DNA of 42,574 nt from Mycobacteriales bacterium (lineage in GTDB: Bacteria; Actinomycetota; Actinomycetes; JAFAQI01; DASSKL01). The translations under genes were made by a program, and so were the position numbers. This document shows positions 7,304-14,119 of this stretch, one piece after another; the stretch's first letter is position 1; each line of letters starts with the position of its first letter. Under the pieces are notes generated by a model. The model had not been told where the DNA came from. It searched no databases and saw nothing but the letters and a program-made list of their open reading frames with translations. Where the stretch lies: positions 1 through 42,574 of the forward strand of contig DASSKL010000050.1 of assembly GCA_035690485.1 (NCBI GenBank). The letters are read 5' to 3'.

Positions 7304-8056
7304 GTGACCGCCTCCTCCGCCGCCTCGCCGCGTACCGCCCCCGACCTGCGCCGCCCCGACGGCTCGCCGATCCGGGTGCTCGTCGTCGACGACGAGCCGA
7401 GCCTCGCGGAGGTCCTCGGCAGCGTGCTGCGCTACGAGGGTTGGGATGTCCAGGTGGCCGGGTCAGGGCAGGAGGCCGTGCGGACCGCGCGGGAGTTCAA
7501 GCCCGACGCGGTGATCCTCGACGTGATGCTGCCGGACTTCGACGGCCTGGAGGTGCTGCGCCGCATCCGCGCGGATCAGCCGCACGCCTGCGTGCTCTTC
7601 CTCACCGCGCGCGACGCGGTCGAGGACCGCATCGCCGGCATCACTGCGGGCGGCGACGACTACGTCACGAAGCCGTTCAGCCTCGAGGAGGTCATCGCCC
7701 GGCTGCGCGGCCTGCTGCGCCGGGCCGGGCTGGCCCGGGCCAAGGCGTCGAGCAACCTGCTGAGGTTCGCCGACCTCGAGATGGACGAGGACGCACACGA
7801 GGTACGCCGCGGTGGTGACCTGGTAGAGCTGACCACGACCGAGTTCGAGCTGCTGCGCTTCCTCCTGCGCAACCCGCGCCGGGTGCTGTCCAAGGCGCAG
7901 ATCCTCGACCGGGTCTGGAACTACGACTTCGGCGGGCAGGCGCACGTGGTCGAGCTCTACATCTCCTACCTGCGCAAGAAGATCGACGCAGGCCGCGAAC
8001 CGCTGATCCACACCGTCCGCGGTGCCGGCTACGTGTTGAAGGCAGTAGGCGGGTGA
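7304..8056 (+). CDS. OmpR/PhoB-family response regulator
   Basis: A 250-residue two-domain response regulator. The receiver has the acidic pair D29-D30 (V-V-D-D-E-P), the phosphoacceptor D73 (V-I-L-D-V-M-L-P) and a K-P-F motif. The C-terminal winged-helix domain has the T-T-T-E-F-E-L-L-R-F-L-L and Y-I-S-Y-L-R-K-K-I-D patterns of the OmpR/PhoB class. The GTG at 7304 is chosen because GAAGG lies 8 bases upstream; a GTG at 7289 would add five residues but has no Shine-Dalgarno. The stop overlaps the kinase GTG by four bases. Upstream are direct repeats spaced 11 bp, the site type this family binds, so autoregulation and control of the divergent flavin operon are likely. Confidence 0.94.
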   Translation: MTASSAASPRTAPDLRRPDGSPIRVLVVDDEPSLAEVLGSVLRYEGWDVQVAGSGQEAVRTAREFKPDAVILDVMLPDFDGLEVLRRIRADQPHACVLFLTARDAVEDRIAGITAGGDDYVTKPFSLEEVIARLRGLLRRAGLARAKASSNLLRFADLEMDEDAHEVRRGGDLVELTTTEFELLRFLLRNPRRVLSKAQILDRVWNYDFGGQAHVVELYISYLRKKIDAGREPLIHTVRGAGYVLKAVGG

Positions 8057-9558
8057 CCTTGCGGTTGCGCCGGTGGTGGACGGCGCGGACGTTGCGCTGG
8101 CGGCTGATCGCCGGGCTGCTCGTGCTGCTGCTGGCGACCTGCGCGGCGATCGGCATCGCGACGACGCTCGCGCTGCACAGCTTCCTGATCCAGCGGCTCG
8201 ACCAGCAGCTGGCCGACGCCGGGCCACGGCTGGCGTTCAGCCTCGAGCACGACAACAGCGGCGGCCGTGGCGGCGCGCCCACCGACTTCGACGACAGCCT
8301 GCTGCGCGGACAGCAGCTCGGCACCTTCGCCGCCCGGCTCAGCGGCGGTCGGGTGACCAACGCAGCGGTGGCCCGCGAGTCCGACCACCAGGTGCAGCTC
8401 GTGCAGGTGCCCCTCGGCGGCGACGAAGCCGCGCGCCTGCGCGCGCTGCCCACCGACGGCCGGGCGACCTCCGCGCAGCTGGGCGTGCTCGGCGACTACC
8501 GGCTCACCGCGGTGCACGGCGCGGACGGCGACGTGCTCGTGACCGGGCTGCCGCTCGACAGCGTCGACAGCACCATGCACCGCCTGGAAGGCATCGAGGT
8601 CGTCGTCTTCCTGTGCGCGCTGGCACTGGCGGGTCTGGTGGGCGCGGCGTCGGTCCGGCTGTCGCTGCGACCGCTGCGCCGGGTGACGCACACGGCGCTC
8701 GACGTGGCGCGCACGCCGCTCGCCAGCGGCGAGGTCTCGCTGCCCGCGCGGGTCCCCGACAGCGATGCCGATCCGGCGACCGAGGTCGGCCAGGTCGGCG
8801 CCGCGGTCAACCAGATGCTCGGCCACGTCGAACGTTCGCTGGCCGAGCGGCACGCGACCGAGGAGCGGCTGCGCCAGTTCATCGCCGACGCGAGCCACGA
8901 GCTGCGCACCCCGCTGGCCGCGATCCGCAGCCACGCGGAGCTGGCCGGCCGCGACGAGGAGACCCTGCCCGACGGCGTACGCCATGCGCTGCGCCGGGTC
9001 GAGGCGGAGGCGTCGCGCATGGGGGTGCTCGTCGACGACCTGCTGCTCCTGGCCCGTCTCGACGCGGGCCGCCCGCTGGCCAGGGAGGCCGTCGACCTGA
9101 CCCGCGTGGTGATCGACGCCACGAGCGACGCGCAGGCGGCCAGCCGCGGCCACCGGTGGATGCTCGAGCTGCCCGAGGAGCCGATCGTCGTCACCGGCGA
9201 CGGGCACCGCCTGCACCAGGTGCTCGCGAACCTGCTGGCCAACGCCCGCACGCACACCCCGGCCGGTACGACGGTGACGGTGGCGCTGCACATGGATGTC
9301 GCGAACGACCTTGCGCTGCTGCAGGTCTGCGACGACGGCCCGGGGATACCGCAGGAATTGCAGGACCGGGTCTTCGAACGCTTCGCGCGGGCCGACGCGG
9401 CGCGCACCCGCACCGCCGGCAGCACCGGGCTGGGGCTGGCGATCGTCGCCGCGGTCGTCGAGGCGCACGGCGGGACCGTGCGCGTCAGCAGCCGGCCCGG
9501 TCGCACCTGCTTCGAGGTGTCGCTGCCACTGGCTCCGGCGATGCAACCGGCGCGCTAG
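8053..9558 (+). CDS. Sensor histidine kinase with HAMP domain
   Basis: A 501-residue membrane kinase. Transmembrane helix 1 (about 15-42) and helix 2 (about 176-204) flank a sensor loop of about 130 residues outside the cell. A HAMP linker follows, then HisKA with the phosphoacceptor H282 in D-A-S-H-E-L-R-T-P. The ATPase domain has the N box (A-N-L-L-A-N-A-R-T-H-T), G1 (D-D-G-P-G-I-P) and G2 (G-S-T-G-L-G-L-A-I-V). The GTG start overlaps the regulator stop (GTGA). The sensor loop has no Cys and no recognised domain, so the signal is unknown; redox or envelope state is plausible given the divergent electron-transfer operon. It is convergent with the aminotransferase gene, with the stops directly abutting. 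Confidence 0.94.
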   Translation: MTLRLRRWWTARTLRWRLIAGLLVLLLATCAAIGIATTLALHSFLIQRLDQQLADAGPRLAFSLEHDNSGGRGGAPTDFDDSLLRGQQLGTFAARLSGGRVTNAAVARESDHQVQLVQVPLGGDEAARLRALPTDGRATSAQLGVLGDYRLTAVHGADGDVLVTGLPLDSVDSTMHRLEGIEVVVFLCALALAGLVGAASVRLSLRPLRRVTHTALDVARTPLASGEVSLPARVPDSDADPATEVGQVGAAVNQMLGHVERSLAERHATEERLRQFIADASHELRTPLAAIRSHAELAGRDEETLPDGVRHALRRVEAEASRMGVLVDDLLLLARLDAGRPLAREAVDLTRVVIDATSDAQAASRGHRWMLELPEEPIVVTGDGHRLHQVLANLLANARTHTPAGTTVTVALHMDVANDLALLQVCDDGPGIPQELQDRVFERFARADAARTRTAGSTGLGLAIVAAVVEAHGGTVRVSSRPGRTCFEVSLPLAPAMQPAR

Positions 9559-10764
9559 TCAGGACTCGGCGAGGACGGCGGCGAGCTGGTCGAGTGCCCA
9601 GTCGAGATCGCTCTGCTCGATGACCAGCGGCGGAGCCAGCCGGATCGTCTGCCCGTGGGTGTCCTTCGCGAGCACGCGGTGCTGCAGCAGCCGCGCGCAG
9701 ATCTGCCGGCCGGTGCCGACCCGCGGATCGATGTCGATGCCGGCCCACAGGCCGACGCCGCGGACCGCCGTGACGCCGGACCCGACGAGCTCGCCCAGCC
9801 GTGCGTGCAGGCGGGCGCCGAGGTCGCGGGCACGCTGCTGGTAGGTGCCAGTGGCAAGCATGCGTACGACGGTGCGCCCGATCGCGCAGGCCAGCGGGTT
9901 GCCGCCGAACGTCGAGCCGTGCTGGCCGGGGCGCAGCACGCCGAGCACGTCGGCATCGCCGACCACGGCCGAGGCCGGGACGATGCCGCCACCGAGCGCC
10001 TTGCCGAGCAGGTAGAGATCCGCCTCGACGTGGCTGTGCTCGCAGGCGAGCGTCGCGCCGGTGCGGCCGAGCCCGCTCTGGACCTCGTCGGCGACGAGCA
10101 GCACGTCCTGCGCGGAGCAGATGCGCCGGACCGCGGGCAGGAACTCCGGCGGCGGCACGATGACGCCCGCCTCGCCCTGGATCGGCTCGAGCAGCACGGC
10201 GACGGTGTCGCCGTCGACGGCCCGGGCGACCGCGTCAGCGTCCCCGTAGGGCACGGTGACGAACCCCGGGGTGAACGGGCCGAAGCCGTCGCGGGCCTCG
10301 GGGTCGTCGGAGAACCCGACGATGGTCGTCGTACGCCCGTGGAAGTTGCCCGCCATCACGACGATCTTCGCGCGGTCAGGCGCCACGCCCTTGACCTCGT
10401 AGCCCCACTTGCGGGCGACCTTGATGCCGGTCTCGACGGCCTCGGCACCGGTGTTCATCGGCAGGACCATCTCCTTGCCCACGAGCGCCGCGAGCTCGGC
10501 GGCGAACGGGCCCAGCTCGTCGTGGTGGAACGCCCGGCTGATCAGCGTCAGCCGCTCCAGCTGGTCGCGGGCGGTCGCGAGGAGCTCGGGGTGCGAGTGA
10601 CCGAAGTTCAACGCCGAGTAGGCGGCCAGGCAGTCGAGATAGCGGTCGCCGGCGACGTCGGTGACCCAGGCGCCGGAACCGCGGGCGGCGACGACCGGCA
10701 GCGGCGCGTAGTTGTGTGCGACGTGGGCGTCGACGAGCGCCAGGTGGTCGGCGGCGTCGGGCAT
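9559..10764 (-). CDS. rocD: Ornithine aminotransferase-like class III aminotransferase
   Basis: A 401-residue PLP enzyme of fold type I, class III. It probably converts ornithine and 2-oxoglutarate to glutamate semialdehyde and glutamate. The cofactor Lys is K255 in L-L-G-K-A-L-G-G-G. D226-E227 (A-D-E-V-Q-S-G-L-G-R-T-G) bind the PLP ring. T-G-A-E-A-V-E-T-G-I-K at 105-115 and E-P-I-Q-G-E-A-G-V at 193-201 match ornithine aminotransferases better than acetylornithine or GABA enzymes. The ATG at 10764 lies 10 bases past the FAD-oxidase stop. The frame is open far upstream, but that stretch overlaps the oxidase. A TTG nearer the stop is an alternative start. Pairing with an FAD-linked oxidase suggests a dedicated amino-acid catabolic pathway. 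Exact substrate is not proven. Confidence 0.85.
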   Translation of the reverse strand: MPDAADHLALVDAHVAHNYAPLPVVAARGSGAWVTDVAGDRYLDCLAAYSALNFGHSHPELLATARDQLERLTLISRAFHHDELGPFAAELAALVGKEMVLPMNTGAEAVETGIKVARKWGYEVKGVAPDRAKIVVMAGNFHGRTTTIVGFSDDPEARDGFGPFTPGFVTVPYGDADAVARAVDGDTVAVLLEPIQGEAGVIVPPPEFLPAVRRICSAQDVLLVADEVQSGLGRTGATLACEHSHVEADLYLLGKALGGGIVPASAVVGDADVLGVLRPGQHGSTFGGNPLACAIGRTVVRMLATGTYQQRARDLGARLHARLGELVGSGVTAVRGVGLWAGIDIDPRVGTGRQICARLLQHRVLAKDTHGQTIRLAPPLVIEQSDLDWALDQLAAVLAES

Positions 10765-10774
10765 CGGTGCGATC

Positions 10775-12388
10775 TCATGCAGGGTCAAGGAGCACCCCCG
10801 GGTTGAGGATGCCGCCAGGATCCACCGCGGACTTGGCGGCGCGCAGCGCTTCGGCGAACAGGTCGGGGCGTTGCCGGTCGTACTGCGGCCGGTGCATGCG
10901 GCCGACCGCGTGGTGGTGGGTGATCGTGCCGCCCGCGTCGAGCACGGCCTCGGCCGTCGCGTGCTTGATCTCCTGCCACATGGCGATCTCGCTGCCCTGC
11001 CGGCCGACGCCGGACCACGAGTAGTAGGGCGCGGGCCCGTCGGGGTAGACGTGAGTGAACCGGCACGACAGCAACGGGGCGTGGCCGAAGACCTCACGCA
11101 GCGCGGCACCCACCCGCTCGCGGACCGAGGCGTCGAAGTCCGGCCAGCGGTCCCAGGTGATCGACGTCTCGAACGTGTCGGCGACGACGCCGAGGCTGGT
11201 CTCGACCCCGGGGCGTACGCCGATGAACGCGTCTCGCCACGCGCCGACGGCGCCACCGCGCCCCGTCGGCGTGCCCTCGCCGTCGTCGACCGCCACGTCG
11301 CCGTCGTCGATGTGCCCGCCGCAGCCACGAGCGATCTCGACCGCTTGACCGATGGGGCCGCGCTGCGACAGCTCGGCCGACTCGAAGCCGATGATGAGCA
11401 GCGACTGGTCGCCGTCGAGCCCGGCGGCGCGACCGGCCTCGGCCGGGTCGAGCAGCCGCAGGTTGGCCGGCCACAGCTTCGCCTGGGCGATCTGCCGGGC
11501 GGCGTCGTAACCGGCCGGCCACGAGTCGAAGACGACCCCGGCGGTCGCGCGGAACGCCGGCCGCTTCTGGATGCGCATCCACGCCTCGGTGACGATGCCG
11601 AGGATGCCCTCGCTGCCGAGGACCAGCCGGTCCGGTGACGGCCCCGCTCCCGAGCCCGGCAGCCGCCGCGACTCCCACCAGCCCTGCGGCGTCAGCATCC
11701 GCACCGACTCGACGAAGTCGTCGATGTGGGTGTGGTTGGTCGCGTAGTGACCGCCCGAGCGGGTCACGATCCACCCGCCCAGCGAGGAGAACCGGAACGA
11801 CTGCGGGAAGTGCCGCAACGTATAGCCGTGCGGCCGCAGCTGGTCCTCGAGGTGCGGGCCGAAGACGCCCGCCTGGATGCGCGCCGCCCGCGAGGTCTCG
11901 TCGAGCTCGAGCACCCGGTCGAGGCGATCGAGCGCGATCGTGACGATGCCGTCGGCCTCGGGCGGGTTGACGCCCCAGACGACCGACGAGCCGCCGCCGT
12001 AGGGCACCACCACGTGGCCCTTGTCGGCGCACCAGTCGAGGGTCGCCTCGAGCTCGGCCTCCGTGCGCGGGTGCGCAACGATGTCGGGCGGGTTCGGGAA
12101 GTCGAGGTTGAAGGCGCGGGTGCGGTCGGTGAACGCCGCGCCGTAGGAGTGGAACGCCCGCTCCCAGGCGTCGGTCGTGCACCACCTGGCGACGGCGTCG
12201 GGTGCCTCGATCCGTGGGTCGCGCAGCTGCGCGTCGGCGAGGTCGGGGATCGGCCGGGGCACGATCTCGACACCGGACCCCTCGGACAGCCGCCGGGCGA
12301 GCTTGGCGCGCTCCTGCGAAGTCGGCTCCTCCGACTGCAGGCACCAGGCCCAGAACGACCGCCGAGCGGGTGCCTCCGTCGTTGCCAT
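10775..12388 (-). CDS. FAD-linked oxidase, alkyl-DHAP synthase-like
   Basis: A 537-residue flavoprotein of the VAO/PCMH superfamily. The FAD_binding_4 domain has the pyrophosphate loop P-Y-G-G-G-S-S-V-V-W-G at 129-139 and later S-G-G-H-Y-A-T. The C-terminal domain ends in the usual D-P-G-G-I-L-N-P-G. A run of three histidines in G-G-T-I-T-H-H-H-A-V-G matches the active-site HHH of alkyldihydroxyacetonephosphate synthases. Many bacterial relatives are broader FAD-linked oxidases, so ether-lipid synthesis should not be assumed. The ATG at 12388 has AGGAGG 6 bases upstream, which rules out the longer open frame. It is first in an operon with the ornithine aminotransferase-like gene. Confidence 0.85.
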   Translation of the reverse strand: MATTEAPARRSFWAWCLQSEEPTSQERAKLARRLSEGSGVEIVPRPIPDLADAQLRDPRIEAPDAVARWCTTDAWERAFHSYGAAFTDRTRAFNLDFPNPPDIVAHPRTEAELEATLDWCADKGHVVVPYGGGSSVVWGVNPPEADGIVTIALDRLDRVLELDETSRAARIQAGVFGPHLEDQLRPHGYTLRHFPQSFRFSSLGGWIVTRSGGHYATNHTHIDDFVESVRMLTPQGWWESRRLPGSGAGPSPDRLVLGSEGILGIVTEAWMRIQKRPAFRATAGVVFDSWPAGYDAARQIAQAKLWPANLRLLDPAEAGRAAGLDGDQSLLIIGFESAELSQRGPIGQAVEIARGCGGHIDDGDVAVDDGEGTPTGRGGAVGAWRDAFIGVRPGVETSLGVVADTFETSITWDRWPDFDASVRERVGAALREVFGHAPLLSCRFTHVYPDGPAPYYSWSGVGRQGSEIAMWQEIKHATAEAVLDAGGTITHHHAVGRMHRPQYDRQRPDLFAEALRAAKSAVDPGGILNPGVLLDPA

Positions 12389-12843
12389 GCCGATCCTCCT
12401 GCGAGCGGCCGACTTATCGTCCTGCCGCTTCCTCGTCCGCCGCTTGCTCGTCGAGCGGATCCCGGGCGCCGGCCGCTCTGCTCTGACGATCCCAGGTGCG
12501 CGCCCGAAATGCGACGACCTCACGAACTCCACGTCGAGGCGCGTCGGCCGGACGCCGTTCACCCGAACGGCTGGTTGCCTCGGCCGGCGGCCGGGGCACG
12601 CTGGACGTGCGCCGCCCGGCAAACCCCCGTGGCCGGGCGGCGCGTCCCTGGCCCACCGGGTCGAGGCGTCGGTCGTCGCCTGCCTGCACGCACCGACCGC
12701 GCCACGGCCGGAGCTGATGCCGCGGTGTGACGTCCGGGTGACAACTGCCTGGCACCCGACAAGTTGAGGAGCGCGATCGGTGCCGCCGCCGTCAACGCGG
12801 GTAGGGCGAGGGTGTCCACGAGAGTCGCCCGTGAGGACGTCGC
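12389..12843. other. 455-base divergent gap with no convincing gene
   Basis: This is the only stretch over 300 bases without a supported gene. It separates the FAD-oxidase (leftward) from the DUF4232 gene (rightward). Several open frames cross it on both strands, but their translations are Arg/Pro/Ala-rich, low in hydrophobic cores and lack a ribosome site, so they look like GC-driven shadows. It should hold promoters for both flanking genes, although I cannot fix -35 and -10 elements with confidence. It also contains an unusually strong hairpin at 12609-12643, listed separately. Confidence 0.6.
12609..12643. terminator. 12-bp perfect stem, 11-base loop; terminator or structured RNA
   Basis: The arms GCGCCGCCCGGC (12609-12620) and GCCGGGCGGCGC (12632-12643) pair perfectly over 12 bases around an 11-base loop. 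No U tract follows on either strand. It lies inside a divergent intergenic gap, where no known transcript ends, so a plain terminator role is not explained by the annotated genes. It could end an undetected small RNA, or be a fold in a 5' leader of the DUF4232 mRNA about 200 bases upstream of its start. Confidence 0.45.
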
Positions 12844-13377
12844 ATGAAGCCCGCCGCAGCCGCGCTGCCGGCGATTGCCGCCATCGGTGTCGGGCTGGCG
12901 GTCTCCGTGCCGTCCATGTCGGCGACCAGCGCCGACTCGGCGACTCGGGTGTCGTGCACCGCGGCCCAGCTGCGTCCCGGCGTCGCCGCGGAACAGGGCG
13001 CGACCGGACACCTTCAGATGGTCATCGCTCTGCACAACCTGTCGGCGACGAGCTGCCACCTCACCGGCTACCCCGGCCTGCGGCTGCTGGACGCGCACGA
13101 CAAGCCGATGACCACCAAGGTCGTCGACGGTGGCACCTACGACGCCCCGTCGTACACCCCGCGCACCGTCACGCTGCAGCCCGGCGGTGTCGCGTCGTTC
13201 GCCGTGGCGTGGGACCACATCCCCGGCAGCACCGGCACCTCGTGCCCGGCGGCGCAGAAGCTCGCGATCCTGCCGCCCGGCAGCAGTGACCACCTCACCA
13301 TCGACGCGCCGGTGGACGCGTGCGGGGGCGTCGTCCACGTGTCCGCGATCGCCCGAGGGTCCAACGGCCCGTCCTGA
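12844..13377 (+). CDS. Exported DUF4232-domain protein
   Basis: A 177-residue exported protein. The N-terminus is a signal peptide (about residues 1-30, hydrophobic core then S-A-T-S-A). The mature part is a DUF4232 domain: a first Cys in V-S-C-T-A-A-Q-L, then L-H-N-L-S-A-T-S-C-H-L-T-G-Y-P-G-L-R-L-L, the family hallmark, and two further Cys near 137 and 159 that probably form disulfides. DUF4232 proteins are actinobacterial, beta-sandwich-like and of unknown function. There is no lipobox, so it should be secreted rather than lipid-anchored. GAGGA lies upstream of the ATG. A hairpin starts at its stop codon. It is convergent with the LuxR-type regulator gene. Confidence 0.85.
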   Translation: MKPAAAALPAIAAIGVGLAVSVPSMSATSADSATRVSCTAAQLRPGVAAEQGATGHLQMVIALHNLSATSCHLTGYPGLRLLDAHDKPMTTKVVDGGTYDAPSYTPRTVTLQPGGVASFAVAWDHIPGSTGTSCPAAQKLAILPPGSSDHLTIDAPVDACGGVVHVSAIARGSNGPS

Positions 13378-13392
13378 CCCGGCCCCGGGTCA
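13375..13392 (+). terminator. Hairpin at the DUF4232 stop codon
   Basis: TGACCCGG (13375-13382, beginning with the stop codon) and CCGGGTCA (13385-13392) are perfect inverted repeats separated by two bases, giving a 7-bp stem with a 4-base loop. No U tract follows. It is a plausible GC-rich terminator for the exported protein gene. A second weak stem CGACC/GGTCG at 13446-13458 could serve the opposing regulator gene. Confidence 0.5.
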
Positions 13393-13480
13393 CGTACCGA
13401 GAGTCCCCAGGCTGACGCGACGTCCGGAGAAGAGCACTGAGGGCCCGACCCGTGGTCGTGACCCTCAACGCGGGCGGGGA

Positions 13481-14119
13481 TCAACGCGACGACGGGCGCC
13501 CACGCGCCTTCAGCGCCGCTTGAGTGCGATCCGAGACCTGCAGCTTGTCGAGGATTCGCGACACGTAGTTCTGCACGGTCTTCAGGCTCACGCCCAGGGC
13601 ACGGGCGATCTGGGCGTTGTTGGCTCCTTCGGCCAGCAGCGCCAGCACCTCGCGCTCCCGCTCGGTCAGCCCGTCGTCCTCGCGCCCCGCTCCCCCACCC
13701 GGCGACGCCAGGGCCAGAACCTGCGTAGCGACGCCTGCACCGAACACTGCACCACCCGCAGCGACAGTGCGCACCGCCGCCACGATCTCCGCTCCCACCG
13801 AGCCCTTCAGCACGTAGCCGCGGGCGCCCGCGCGCATCGCCGCGAGCACCGTGTCGTCGTCGTCGACCATCGTGACCGCGAGGACTGCGGGCGGGTCTGG
13901 CAGCGCGGCCAGCCGTGCGGTCGCCTCGATGCCCGACATCGTCGGCAGGTTGAGATCCATCAGCACGACGTCGGCGCAACCGTCGGACAGCGCCTCGATC
14001 GCTTCCGGGCCGTCCCCCGCCGCCCCGACGACGTCCAGGTCCTCGACCGAACCGAGCAGCGCCACGAGGCCGTCGCGGAACACCGGGTGGTCGTCGACGA
14101 CGAACACGCGCGTGCTCAC
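13481..14119 (-). CDS. NarL/LuxR-family response regulator
   Basis: A 212-residue response regulator. The receiver has D9-D10 (F-V-V-D-D-H-P), the phosphoacceptor D55 (V-L-M-D-L-N-L-P) and K105. The LuxR-type HTH spans about 150-205 with the E-R-E-V-L-A-L-L-A-E-G-x-x-N-x-x-I-A and L-S-L-K-T-V-Q-N-Y-V-S-R-I-L-D-K-L signatures; the usual V-K-x-H is Q-N-Y here, as in some actinobacterial members. The GTG start overlaps the kinase TGA by four bases, so it is made with its cognate kinase. It is the last gene of the four-gene operon. Targets are not evident; its own operon promoter upstream of 17194 is an obvious candidate. Confidence 0.93.
   Translation of the reverse strand: MSTRVFVVDDHPVFRDGLVALLGSVEDLDVVGAAGDGPEAIEALSDGCADVVLMDLNLPTMSGIEATARLAALPDPPAVLAVTMVDDDDTVLAAMRAGARGYVLKGSVGAEIVAAVRTVAAGGAVFGAGVATQVLALASPGGGAGREDDGLTEREREVLALLAEGANNAQIARALGVSLKTVQNYVSRILDKLQVSDRTQAALKARGRPSSR

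Noticed and set aside
13387-13464. Long-range GGGTCACG/CGTGACCC inverted repeat
   Set aside because: The 62-base loop makes a hairpin unlikely compared with the local stem at 13375-13392, which explains the first arm.
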